Shown here piece after piece: positions 8,072 to 15,807 of a stretch of DNA of 64,000 bases. The position numbers were made by a program, and so were the translations under genes. This DNA is from Nocardioides sp. BGMRC 2183 (GTDB lineage Bacteria > Actinomycetota > Actinomycetes > Propionibacteriales > Nocardioidaceae): the NCBI GenBank assembly GCA_008123405.1, contig VSSA01000006.1, positions 124,001 to 188,000 on the forward strand, read 5' to 3'. Numbering within the stretch: the first letter of the stretch is position 1; each line of letters opens with the position of its first letter. Below the pieces are notes generated by a model. The model made no database searches and had not been told where the DNA came from. It saw nothing but the letters and a program-made list of their open reading frames with translations.

Positions 8072-8997
8072 CGACGGCCTCCCTTGCCTCGGTCGCCGGC
8101 CAGCGCGTTCCGGGAGGTCCACAGCGCGCGCCACCCGGAGCGCAGCTCGAGCAGTGCCAGCGGGAAGAGCGCCAACCCGGCGATCCAGGTGACCTCGTTC
8201 TCAGCTCGCACCTGGTCGTCGTCCTCACCCGGCACGTAGGTGGCCTCGAACTCGTCGGCGAACTCGGCCATGCCGCCGGGTTCGGTCCGTTCGACGAACT
8301 CCACACCCAGCTGCCCGGCGAGCTCGCGGAGCGCGTCGGGGTCGGCCTTGGAGATCGCGTCAGTGCCGGTCGACGGGTCCTGGACGAACTCGTCGTCGTC
8401 CTTCAGGTTGTCGCCGGCCGGCATGGGCGCTCCCTTGGTGGTGCCGTAGCCGAGCACCAGGCCGCCCGCGACCAGGTCGCCCACCTCGTCGTAGGACTTC
8501 GTGTCGCCGTCCATCGTGCGCTCGCCGTCGGAGACGAAGACGATCATCCGCCGCCGATCGGGACGCTGCTCCTGGGCGTCGGTGAGGATGTCGACCAGCT
8601 GCTGGCGCGGCCGGTCCAGGGACGACCCGACCCCACCGGTCGGAGACTCCAGCTGGATCGTCTCCATCGCAGCGGTGAAGGCGTTGACGTCGGTGGTGAA
8701 GGGGAGCTCGAACTGCACGTCGAGTCCGTAGGTCAACAGTCCGAAGCGCGCTCCCGGCAGCTCGGCCGCCAGCTCCTCGAGATCCGCCCGGGCACCGTCG
8801 ATCCGAGGCTGCTTGCCGTCGTAGTCGAGGGCCGCCATCGACCGGGTGCGGTCCAGCACCACGACCACCTCGACATCCGCCACCTGGGTCGGTACGTCGG
8901 CCTCGCCGGCTGTCGGCCGGACCAGGATGACCATGAGGGCGACCAGGATCGCCACCCGGCGGGCGATCACCAGGGCCAGTCGTAGGCGCGGGTTCAT
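8068..8997 (-). CDS. VWA-domain membrane protein (BatA-like) with variant MIDAS
   Basis: 309 residues. An N-terminal membrane segment (about 10-30, VARRVAILVALMVILV-like) is followed by a von Willebrand factor A domain. The metal-ion-dependent adhesion site reads VVVLDRTRSM at about 46-55, i.e. DxTxS rather than DxSxS; SPTGGVGSSLDR and FVSDGERT supply the second and third MIDAS loops. A C-terminal hydrophobic helix (GLALFPLALLELRSG) anchors it again. VWA proteins next to MoxR ATPases are thought to be its clients or adaptors. Both ends overlap neighbours by ATGA. Confidence 0.85.
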   Translation of the reverse strand: MNPRLRLALVIARRVAILVALMVILVRPTAGEADVPTQVADVEVVVVLDRTRSMAALDYDGKQPRIDGARADLEELAAELPGARFGLLTYGLDVQFELPFTTDVNAFTAAMETIQLESPTGGVGSSLDRPRQQLVDILTDAQEQRPDRRRMIVFVSDGERTMDGDTKSYDEVGDLVAGGLVLGYGTTKGAPMPAGDNLKDDDEFVQDPSTGTDAISKADPDALRELAGQLGVEFVERTEPGGMAEFADEFEATYVPGEDDDQVRAENEVTWIAGLALFPLALLELRSGWRALWTSRNALAGDRGKGGRR

Positions 8998-10061
8998 CGC
9001 CGACCTCCTCGCTGCTCGCGGCCGCCCTGCCGGTCGACCAGGGCGAGCACGCCCTGCGCCGCCCAGACGATCACCAGCAGACCGACGCCCAGGGCGGTGA
9101 CCACGATGCCGGTCTGAGGGCGCTCGAGGGTCTGCACCAGCGGTGGCTTCTCGATCTTCTTCGCCTCCAGGTCGTTGATCGACTCCACCACCGCTTCGGT
9201 GCTGTCCGCGCCGCCGACCAGGTTGAAGGTGCCGCCGGTCTCCTCCACGGCGTCGCGGAACTCGGCCTCGTCGCCGGCGCGCTCAGCCGTCGACGGAGCG
9301 GCGATCCCGTGCACGACGGCACGGTTCTCGACCGCGTACTCGGCGGCTTCGGGGACGGTGAAGATCCCCTCGCCGATCACGTCGTTGTCGGAGGCCAGCA
9401 CCACCGCACGGGCGCGCTCCTCGTCCTCGCGGTCGAACCGCTGCACGCAGGAGACGAGCCCGTCGCCCAGCTGGGAGGCGACGTCCTCCTGGACCTGGGT
9501 GCCCTCGATGTAGTCGAGGTAGGCGTCACCCACCGAGAGCGCGGAGGCGAAGGCCGTCTCGGCGATCCGCAGCTGGTCGGTGACGAAGTCGTAGTCGTCG
9601 GTCAGGGGGAAGACCGTGATCGCGTTGCCGTTCCAGATGGTCAGGCCGATCCGCTCACCCTCGAGCTCGGTCACGATCTCCTGGAACTGCGCGACCACCT
9701 CGGCGTTCACCTCCGCCATCGAGTAGGACGCGTCCAGACAGAGCATGATGTCGCGGTTGGCCTCGGACTGCTCCTTGGTCTGGGTCTCCTGCAGTCGGCC
9801 GGCGAGCAGGATGGCGCCGGTGCAGGCCACCAGCGCGGCCAGGGTGAGCGCGGCGCCGACCGCGGTCTGGCGACGTACCAACGACCGGAACCGCGGCAGC
9901 GCCCGCAGCCGAGCGGTGTGCGCCACATAGGTGGCGTCCTGCGGAGTCCGCCGCCACCAGACGCGCAGCCAGACCACCAGCAGCGCGACAACGAGCAGGG
10001 CCAGGCCCACCATCAGCCAGGGCCACAGGTAGGAGACGTCGCCCTTGGTCCACTCGTTCAC
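8994..10061 (-). CDS. VWA-domain membrane protein (BatB-like)
   Basis: 355 residues with two N-terminal transmembrane helices (about 13-35 and 66-90), a VWA domain with canonical MIDAS LDASYSM starting at D110, and a C-terminal helix (VVTALGVGLLVIVWAAQGVL). GTG 10061 is used because it overlaps the upstream stop as GTGA, the pattern seen throughout this operon; the longer in-frame extension has shadow-coding composition. Paired with the VWA protein downstream and the MoxR ATPase of the same operon, it probably forms a membrane complex that the ATPase acts on. Confidence 0.85.
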   Translation of the reverse strand: MNEWTKGDVSYLWPWLMVGLALLVVALLVVWLRVWWRRTPQDATYVAHTARLRALPRFRSLVRRQTAVGAALTLAALVACTGAILLAGRLQETQTKEQSEANRDIMLCLDASYSMAEVNAEVVAQFQEIVTELEGERIGLTIWNGNAITVFPLTDDYDFVTDQLRIAETAFASALSVGDAYLDYIEGTQVQEDVASQLGDGLVSCVQRFDREDEERARAVVLASDNDVIGEGIFTVPEAAEYAVENRAVVHGIAAPSTAERAGDEAEFRDAVEETGGTFNLVGGADSTEAVVESINDLEAKKIEKPPLVQTLERPQTGIVVTALGVGLLVIVWAAQGVLALVDRQGGREQRGGRR

Positions 10062-10537
10062 CGGCTCACCACCTGGCGGGCCTGGTCCAGCGCCTGGTCG
10101 AACATCTCGACAGCGCGGCCGTCGTCGTCCGGGGCGAACTCCGGCGGATACATCACCGTCAGCGCATCGACCAGATGCGGTGCCTGGAGCTTGAAGTCGG
10201 CCAGCGCCATCCGGGTGGCGGGCAGCGGGGACACCTTCTCCACGTAGGACCGGATGATCTCGCTCAGTCGCTGATGCCCGGTCCGGGCGGCCAGCCTCCC
10301 GGACCGTACGTCGTCCTCGACCGCCTGGATCCGGCCGAAGTAGTCGTGCCGGATGTCGGGGGAGGTGTGCCATGCCTGGGCACGTGCACCGTCACGGCCA
10401 CGGAGCAGGCCGAGCAACAACACCACCGCGTAGTAGACGACGACCAGCAGCACGGCGGCGACGGCGCACCACACCCAGGCGCCGCTGAAGCCGACGGGCC
10501 CGGTGAACTCCTCGGGTAGGTCAGCGGCGGCGAGCAT
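10058..10537 (-). CDS. DUF4381-like single-pass membrane protein
   Basis: 159 residues. The N-terminus holds one transmembrane helix (CAVAAVLLVVVYYAVVLLLG, about residues 23-42); the rest is a soluble alpha-helical domain with PDIRHDYFGRIQAVEDD and LSEIIRSYVEKVS. Position between DUF58 and VWA genes is the usual place of DUF4381 proteins in MoxR operons, and the fold pattern agrees. ATG 10537 overlaps the end of the DUF58 gene by 17 bp. Function unknown; a regulatory or scaffold subunit of the MoxR-VWA complex is inferred. Confidence 0.7.
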   Translation of the reverse strand: MLAAADLPEEFTGPVGFSGAWVWCAVAAVLLVVVYYAVVLLLGLLRGRDGARAQAWHTSPDIRHDYFGRIQAVEDDVRSGRLAARTGHQRLSEIIRSYVEKVSPLPATRMALADFKLQAPHLVDALTVMYPPEFAPDDDGRAVEMFDQALDQARQVVSR

Positions 10538-11405
10538 GACGGTGCCTCTCCAGCAGTCGGAAGACGGCGCTGATCGCCGACTCGGTGTCGCGGACCCGCT
10601 CGTGCACAACCCCGAGCTGGTCCAGGCGGCGCCGCATCCCCGACTCCTCGTGCTGCACCAGCGAGGCGTACTGCGCACGCAGCCGGCGGTCGTGGCGCAA
10701 CCACTCGGGGACCTCGACGCCGGCGTCGATGTCGTAGAGCCGACCGGTCAGCGCAGCGTCGGTCGGGTCGACGTCGCCGATGGTGAAGAAGAGCAGCTCA
10801 TGCTGGGCGAGCAGTCGTCGCAGCAGCTCCGCCATCTCCTCGGTCACCTGCACCTCGTCGGCGACGATCACCATGATGGTGCGGCGCTTGACCGTGCGGA
10901 TCGCGTAGCGCAGCACCGCGGCCAGGTCGCTGGCGGGTGCGTCCGGTGTGGTGGCGTCGTGGGCCGCCGCGAGCAGGTGCTCCAGGTGCAGCTCGGTGGC
11001 GTCGGTGGGTCGGATGTGCTGATGCTCCGCGTCGCCGTAGACCATGCCGACCCGGTCGCCGTGGCGCACCGCCAGGTAGCCCATCATCCCGGCCACGAAG
11101 GTCGCCAGCTCGCGCTTGCTCACCATCGCGTCGTTGGACGCGGCCATCGACCGGCCGGTGGAGACGCAGAGCATCACGGTGTGCTGACGCTCGGCGACGT
11201 ACCGCTTGACCAGCAGCTGCCGGCCGCGGGCCGACGCCTTCCAGTCGATGTCCTTCACGTCGTCGCCGCGGACATACTCACGCAGGTCGTTGAAGTCGAT
11301 CCCGCGGCCGATCTGGGCGGCGGCGTACTCGCCCTCCAGTACGCCGCGCACCTTGCGGTGGGCGTGGATGGAGAGCTTGGACTTGACCTTGGTCAGATGT
11401 GCCAT
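10521..11405 (-). CDS. DUF58 protein (MoxR operon 1) lacking the MIDAS aspartate
   Basis: 294 residues, soluble, no membrane segment. FNDLREYVRGDDVKDIDWK at about 38-56 is the DUF58 hallmark. The following VWA-like strand reads VMLCVSTGRSM; in the second DUF58 protein of this window the equivalent is VLVLDTGRTS, so here serine replaces the metal-binding aspartate. The C-terminal part (about 180-290) is basic. It is translated between MoxR (16 nt downstream of its stop) and the DUF4381-like gene. The family is assumed to be a partner of MoxR ATPases; no enzymatic activity is established. Confidence 0.85.
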   Translation of the reverse strand: MAHLTKVKSKLSIHAHRKVRGVLEGEYAAAQIGRGIDFNDLREYVRGDDVKDIDWKASARGRQLLVKRYVAERQHTVMLCVSTGRSMAASNDAMVSKRELATFVAGMMGYLAVRHGDRVGMVYGDAEHQHIRPTDATELHLEHLLAAAHDATTPDAPASDLAAVLRYAIRTVKRRTIMVIVADEVQVTEEMAELLRRLLAQHELLFFTIGDVDPTDAALTGRLYDIDAGVEVPEWLRHDRRLRAQYASLVQHEESGMRRRLDQLGVVHERVRDTESAISAVFRLLERHRHARRR

Positions 11406-11421
11406 AGGGGGACCGCCCCGG

Positions 11422-12474
11422 TCACGGCGTGGGGATCATCCGGAACACCGCGTCGATCACGGTCTCCGGCGACACCCGGTCGGCCAGCGCCTCGAAGCTG
11501 AGGTGGATCCGGTGGCGCAGGATCGGGTAACGCAGCTCGCGGACGTCCTCGGGGATCACGTAGTGCCGTCCCTGCACGACCGCCATCGCCCGGGCCGCCT
11601 GGAAGAAGGCGATCGATCCGCGGGGGCTGGCACCGACCTCGACGTAGTTCGCGAGTTCGCGGCCCAGCAGCTGCTCGATGTTCCGGGTGGCGGCGATGAG
11701 CGCGACGATGTAGCGCTTGATCGCCGGGTCCACGTAGACGCGGCGAACCATCGACTGCAGATCCATCACGTCGGTGGTGGTGATCGCCGGCTGGACCTTG
11801 TCCATGTGCTGGCCCAGCGTGCCGTCGCCGATCCGGTCGAGGACCTGGATCTCGTCGGCCTCGGCCGGGTAGTCCACGATCTCCTTCATGAGGAACCGGT
11901 CCATCTGGGCGTGCGGGAGGACGTAGGTGCCCTCCTCGTCGATCGGGTTCTGGGTGGCCAGCACCATGAACGGGTCGGGGAGGGGATGGATCACGCCGGC
12001 GATCGAGGTCTGCCGCTCCTGCATCGCCTCCAGCATCGCCGACTGGGTCTTGGCGCTGGACCGGTTGATCTCGTCGAGCAGCACGAAGTTGGAGTGCACC
12101 GGGCCGAGCTGGGTCTCGAACTCGTGGCGCCGCGGGTCGTAGACCTGGGTGCCGATGATGTCGGAGGGCAGCAGATCCGGCGTGCACTGGATCCGGGAGA
12201 ACCGGGCCGACACGGCCTGCGCCATCGTCGAGGCCGCCAGGGTCTTCGCCAGGCCGGGCACCGACTCCAGCAGCACATGCCCCTCGGCGAGCAAGGTGAC
12301 CAGCAGCGCCGTGCGCACCTTCTCCTGGCCCACCACCCGCGCTGAGAAGGTGGCGTTCACCCGGTCGATGGCGTCCTTGGCGCGCGCCAGCTCCGCACTG
12401 GAGAGCGGGCCGGTCTCCGCCGCAGCTGCGCCGGCGGGGTTGGTGTGATCGGTGAGGTCGGTCTGGTCAGCCAT
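11422..12474 (-). CDS. MoxR-family AAA+ ATPase (operon 1)
   Basis: 350 residues. Walker A SVPGLAKT at 71-78 (serine in place of the usual first glycine), Walker B LLDEINRS at about 132-139, sensor 1 in ATQNPIDEEGTYVLP at about 175-189, and the AAA lid domain at the C-terminus (VSPETVIDAVFRMIPTP). MoxR ATPases are chaperone-like and act on the VWA/DUF58 proteins encoded downstream. First gene of a six-gene minus-strand operon ending at 7358. AGGAG lies 12 nt before ATG 12474; no clear -10 was found in the 97-bp upstream gap. Confidence 0.93.
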   Translation of the reverse strand: MADQTDLTDHTNPAGAAAAETGPLSSAELARAKDAIDRVNATFSARVVGQEKVRTALLVTLLAEGHVLLESVPGLAKTLAASTMAQAVSARFSRIQCTPDLLPSDIIGTQVYDPRRHEFETQLGPVHSNFVLLDEINRSSAKTQSAMLEAMQERQTSIAGVIHPLPDPFMVLATQNPIDEEGTYVLPHAQMDRFLMKEIVDYPAEADEIQVLDRIGDGTLGQHMDKVQPAITTTDVMDLQSMVRRVYVDPAIKRYIVALIAATRNIEQLLGRELANYVEVGASPRGSIAFFQAARAMAVVQGRHYVIPEDVRELRYPILRHRIHLSFEALADRVSPETVIDAVFRMIPTP

Positions 12475-12548
12475 GGGTCGAGCGGGCTCCTGGAGTCACG
12501 GACACGGACGGTGCCCTGGAAGCGTGACCGACCCGAGCCGCAGCCAAA

Positions 12549-12575
12549 CCTACTGAGGACCTACTGAGGACCTAC
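12549..12575. repeat. 11-bp tandem repeat, 2.5 copies, at the RDD gene 3' end
   Basis: CCTACTGAGGA at 12549-12559 and 12560-12570, then CCTAC at 12571-12575. On the minus strand each copy carries a TAG; the first of these is the stop codon of the RDD gene. Replication slippage is the simple explanation. Confidence 0.8.
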
Positions 12576-13396
12576 GGGGCAGCCCACAGTCGGCGCCGCA
12601 GGTCCTCCTCGCGAGCCAACCGGCGCGCATCCCGCTCACGACGTTCGGCGAGCACGGCGCCGAGCACCCGCTCGGCGGATGCGTCCGCCGGCGGCGCCGG
12701 AGCGACGTACGGCGCCAGCTCGGCCGCCAGCGACCGGGCCACCTGGTCGCGGGAGGCCGGGTCCACCAGGTCGGCGCGACCGAGGAACTGCCGGATCGCC
12801 AGGGCCAGCCCGGTCGGGAGCGCGGTGATGTCCGCCCGCGCCGCCCAGCCGGCGAGCTCCGGCGGCATCGGTGTCGGCAGCGGCAACCGCAACGCGACCC
12901 GCTCCCGCACCACGTGGGTGCCGGCGGCGTAGTCGCCCAGCCGTTTGCCGCGCCGGCTGAGCAGGATCGAGAAGAAGGCCGGCGTCCCGGCGAACGCGTA
13001 GATCTCCACGTAGCCGATCAGCGCCCGCACCAACGCATGGTGGAAGGTGATCGGGCCGCCGTCGTCGCGCACCGTGCGCAGCCCGAGCGCCAGCTTGCCC
13101 AGGGACCGTCCCCGGGTCAGGGTCTCGATCGTGGTCGGGTAGACCGCGAACACCAGGATCGAGATCAGGACCACTGCGGCACCGACCAAGGCCTCGTCGG
13201 CGCCGATCGTGGCGACCGAGACCACGATGAGCACCACGAAGAGCAGGGCCACGGTGACCGTCACGTCGATCAGGCCCGACACCATCCGGGTCCCCAGTGC
13301 GGCCGGCGGCAGGTCGAGCGCGACCCCCTCGCCGGTCACCAGGTCGTCGTCGGTGACCGCGGCGAACTCGCTCGGGGTGGTGGGTGGGGTGGTCAT
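12572..13396 (-). CDS. RDD-family membrane protein
   Basis: 274 residues. The RDD domain spans about 35-165 with AALGTRMVSGLIDVTVTVALLF (split by R and D residues in TM1), SLGKLALGLRTV and the RDD-typical YAAGTHVVRERV; three hydrophobic helices are visible. The C-terminal 100 residues are soluble and rich in Ala/Arg (RREREDLRRRLW-like). RDD proteins are suggested ion-exchange or transport proteins but the role is unknown. ATG 13396 lies seven bases from a minus-strand TAGGGT, indicating leaderless translation. It diverges from the SpoIIM-like gene, an arrangement conserved in actinobacterial MoxR/DUF58 loci. Confidence 0.85.
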   Translation of the reverse strand: MTTPPTTPSEFAAVTDDDLVTGEGVALDLPPAALGTRMVSGLIDVTVTVALLFVVLIVVSVATIGADEALVGAAVVLISILVFAVYPTTIETLTRGRSLGKLALGLRTVRDDGGPITFHHALVRALIGYVEIYAFAGTPAFFSILLSRRGKRLGDYAAGTHVVRERVALRLPLPTPMPPELAGWAARADITALPTGLALAIRQFLGRADLVDPASRDQVARSLAAELAPYVAPAPPADASAERVLGAVLAERRERDARRLAREEDLRRRLWAAP

Positions 13397-13398
13397 CG

Positions 13399-13418
13399 GG
13401 CTCACCCTAGGGTGAGCC
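13399..13418. promoter_or_regulatory. Perfect 20-bp palindrome acting as a shared divergent -10 element
   Basis: GGCTCACCCTAGGGTGAGCC fills the 23-bp gap between ATG 13396 (minus) and GTG 13420 (plus). The centre reads TAGGGT on both strands: plus strand 13408-13413, six bases before GTG 13420; minus strand 13409-13404, seven bases before ATG 13396. The two -10 boxes share the central TA. Repressor operator function is equally possible. Confidence 0.6.
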
Positions 13419-13419
13419 T

Positions 13420-14424
13420 GTGCCCCGGATCGACCTGGACGCCTACGTCGCCGCCCACGCTGCGCAGTGGGCGCGGCTGGAGGCGTTGGTGCGGACCCGG
13501 CGTCGTACCGGGGCCGAGGCGGACGAGTTGGTCGACACCTATCAACAGGTCGCCACCCATCTCTCCGTGGTGCGGACCTCTGCGCCCGACGCCGAACTGG
13601 TCTCCTACCTCTCCTCCCTGCTCGGCCGGGCACGGGTGAGCATGCTGGCCGGCAAGGTCACCGGCTGGCGCAACGTCGGGCACTTCTTCACCGACCGTTT
13701 CCCAGCAGCGCTCTACCGCCTGCGGTGGTGGTGGCTGGGCTGCCTGGCCGGCAACGTGGTGGTCACCGGCGTGATGATGGCCTGGCTGCTGCAGCACCCC
13801 GAGGTCGAGCAGACCCTGCTGCCGCCCGAGCAGGTCGAGGCGCTGGTGAGCAACGACTTCGAGAGCTACTACAGCGAGAACGCGGCCAGCGCCTTCGCCA
13901 CCCGGGTCTGGATCAACAACTCCTGGGTGGCCGCACTCTGCATCGCGCTGGGCATCCTCGGCCTGCCGGTGATCTGGCTGCTCTTCAACAACATCGCGAA
14001 CCTCGCCGTGATCGGCTCGATCATGATGCGCCACGACCGCGGGGACCTGTTCTGGGGGCTGATCCTCCCGCACGGTCTGCTCGAGCTAACCGCGGTCTTC
14101 GTCGCCGGAGGCGTCGGGTTGCGGCTCTTCTGGTCCTGGATCGAACCGGGCCGGCAGAGCCGGGCCGCAGCACTCGCCGAGGCTGGACGCACCGCGATCA
14201 CCGTGGCGCTCGGGCTGATCGCGGTGCTCGCGCTCAGCGGCGTGATCGAGGCGTTCGTGACACCGTCGGGGCTCCCGACCTGGGCTCGGGTCGCGATCGG
14301 GGTGCTTGCCGAAGCGGTCTTCCTGACCTACGTCTTCACCCTCGGGCGAGCCGCCGCCCGGCGCGGCGCCACCGGCGACCTCGCCGCGGACCTGCTCGAG
14401 GACCGAGCGGTCACCCAGGCCTGA
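13420..14424 (+). CDS. SpoIIM-superfamily (stage II sporulation protein M-like) membrane protein
   Basis: 334 residues. A soluble N-terminal helical part (PRIDLDAYVAAHAAQW, about 1-90) precedes six or so hydrophobic helices (for example GCLAGNVVVTGVMMAWLL, IALGILGLPVIWLLFNN, VAIGVLAEAVFLTYVF). FFTDRFPAALYRLRWWWLG and LLPHGLLEL-type sequence (ILPHGLLELTAVFVAGG) are the family hallmarks. These proteins occur beside RDD and MoxR/DUF58 genes in non-sporulating actinobacteria (the mycobacterial Rv3691-Rv3695 region is the known parallel), so a sporulation role is not implied. Start GTG 13420 rests on the leaderless promoter. Confidence 0.85.
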   Translation: MPRIDLDAYVAAHAAQWARLEALVRTRRRTGAEADELVDTYQQVATHLSVVRTSAPDAELVSYLSSLLGRARVSMLAGKVTGWRNVGHFFTDRFPAALYRLRWWWLGCLAGNVVVTGVMMAWLLQHPEVEQTLLPPEQVEALVSNDFESYYSENAASAFATRVWINNSWVAALCIALGILGLPVIWLLFNNIANLAVIGSIMMRHDRGDLFWGLILPHGLLELTAVFVAGGVGLRLFWSWIEPGRQSRAAALAEAGRTAITVALGLIAVLALSGVIEAFVTPSGLPTWARVAIGVLAEAVFLTYVFTLGRAAARRGATGDLAADLLEDRAVTQA

Positions 14425-14436
14425 CCCGGTCGCCGG

Positions 14437-15807
14437 TTACAGCCGGCCTTGCGCTTTCAGCGCCAGGTAGTGGTCGGCCAGCGCCGGCGGGAGACCACCC
14501 GCGTCGACATCGAGCACGTCGACCCCCATCCGCTGCAGCACCTTGCGGGTGCGCTCGCGCCGGTCGAGCTCAGCGACTGCGGCGGCCGCGTCGTAGACCG
14601 CGTCGATGGTGAGCTCGGCCCCCCCATCGCGTCCAGCGGCGGCCAGCCGGGACAGCTCCGGGTCGCGGACCGAGGCCAGGACCACGTGGTGGTGGCGCAG
14701 CAGCGGGCCGAGCACCGGCAACAGGCCGTCGCTGATCGCGGCCGGCTCGACCGCGGTCAGCAACACGACCAGCGCACGCTGACGCCCCAGGCCGGCCAGT
14801 GCGCCGAAGAGGACTTCCCAATCGGTCTCGACCAGCCTCGGCTCGAGGTCCGCCATCCGTTCCGCCAGCCGCCCGGCGACGTCCCGTGCCCCGGCCATCC
14901 GCTCGCGCGCTCGGATCCGACGGTCCCCGGCCAGGAGGTCCACCCGGTCACCGGCGCGCGCAGCCAACGAGCCGAGCAGCAACGCGGCGTCCATCGCCGC
15001 ATCCAGACGCGGTACGGCGTCCACGCGGCCCGCCTCGTCCTCGGCCGCCCCGACCAGCTCGCGGCCGGTCGTGCTGTCCACCCCGACCCGCCCGGCGCTG
15101 GTCCGACCGGTGTCGAGCACCAGCACGACCCGGCGGTCCCGCTCGGGCTGCCAGGTCCGCACCACCACGTGCGCGGAGCGGGCCGAGGCGCGCCAGTCGA
15201 CCGAGCGCACGTCGTCACCGCGGACGTACTCGCGCAACGAGTCGAACTCCGTGCCCTGACCGCGCACCCGGACCGCGGCCCGGCCGTCGAGGTCCTGCAG
15301 CCGGGCCAGCCGGGAGGGGAGGTGTTTGCGGGAGGCGAAGGGCGGCAGCGTGCGGACCACGCCGGGCACCGGGTAGCGGTGCTGGCGGGCAGCCAACCGC
15401 AGCGGGCCCCAGGAGCGCAGCGTCACGCCGTCCGCACGGAGGTCCCCGCGACGGCGGGGCTGCAGCGGCGTGCGGAGGTGCGTCGTACCACCGGTGCGGA
15501 GGGTGAAGTGGTGGCGGTTGCTGGTTGCACCGGCGCTGGGCTGCCAGGCGTCGCGGAGTTCGGCGCGCACCCGCCGCCGTCCGGTGTTCTCCACGTGCAG
15601 CACCGAGGTGGTCGGGTCGCCGAGTCGGACCGGGCTGATCGCGTCGCGGCGGCAGGCCAGGACGCGGGTGCGGGGCGCGAGCAGCAGGTCGACGCCGACC
15701 AGCAGTGCCATCGCCAGGATCCACAACGCGACTGTGCTGCCGGACGGACGCAGCACCACCGCCCCCACCCCCAACAGGAGCAGGAGCGGGACGCGGCCCG
15801 AGATCAT
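14437..15807 (-). CDS. DUF58 membrane protein (MoxR operon 2)
   Basis: 456 residues. Two N-terminal transmembrane helices (about 6-37) are followed by a beta-rich domain (about 45-175) and the DUF58/VWA-like core: FDSLREYVRGDDVRSVDWR at about 185-203 and VVLVLDTGRTSAG with the metal-type aspartate intact. The C-terminus carries VLVVLLTAVEPA-like strands and ends ALKAQGRL. Last gene of the second cluster; its ATG overlaps the MoxR stop by one base (TGATG). It is the larger, membrane-bound paralogue of the 294-residue soluble DUF58 protein at 10521-11405. Confidence 0.88.
   Translation of the reverse strand: MISGRVPLLLLLGVGAVVLRPSGSTVALWILAMALLVGVDLLLAPRTRVLACRRDAISPVRLGDPTTSVLHVENTGRRRVRAELRDAWQPSAGATSNRHHFTLRTGGTTHLRTPLQPRRRGDLRADGVTLRSWGPLRLAARQHRYPVPGVVRTLPPFASRKHLPSRLARLQDLDGRAAVRVRGQGTEFDSLREYVRGDDVRSVDWRASARSAHVVVRTWQPERDRRVVLVLDTGRTSAGRVGVDSTTGRELVGAAEDEAGRVDAVPRLDAAMDAALLLGSLAARAGDRVDLLAGDRRIRARERMAGARDVAGRLAERMADLEPRLVETDWEVLFGALAGLGRQRALVVLLTAVEPAAISDGLLPVLGPLLRHHHVVLASVRDPELSRLAAAGRDGGAELTIDAVYDAAAAVAELDRRERTRKVLQRMGVDVLDVDAGGLPPALADHYLALKAQGRL

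Noticed and set aside
9325-10247. Plus-strand open frame antisense to the VWA gene
   Set aside because: Low-complexity Gly/Arg/Asp/Val composition and no motif; the minus strand has a MIDAS and membrane helices.
13420-14424. Sporulation role for the SpoIIM-like gene
   Set aside because: The family is widespread in non-sporulating actinobacteria next to MoxR and RDD genes; no sporulation gene is present.
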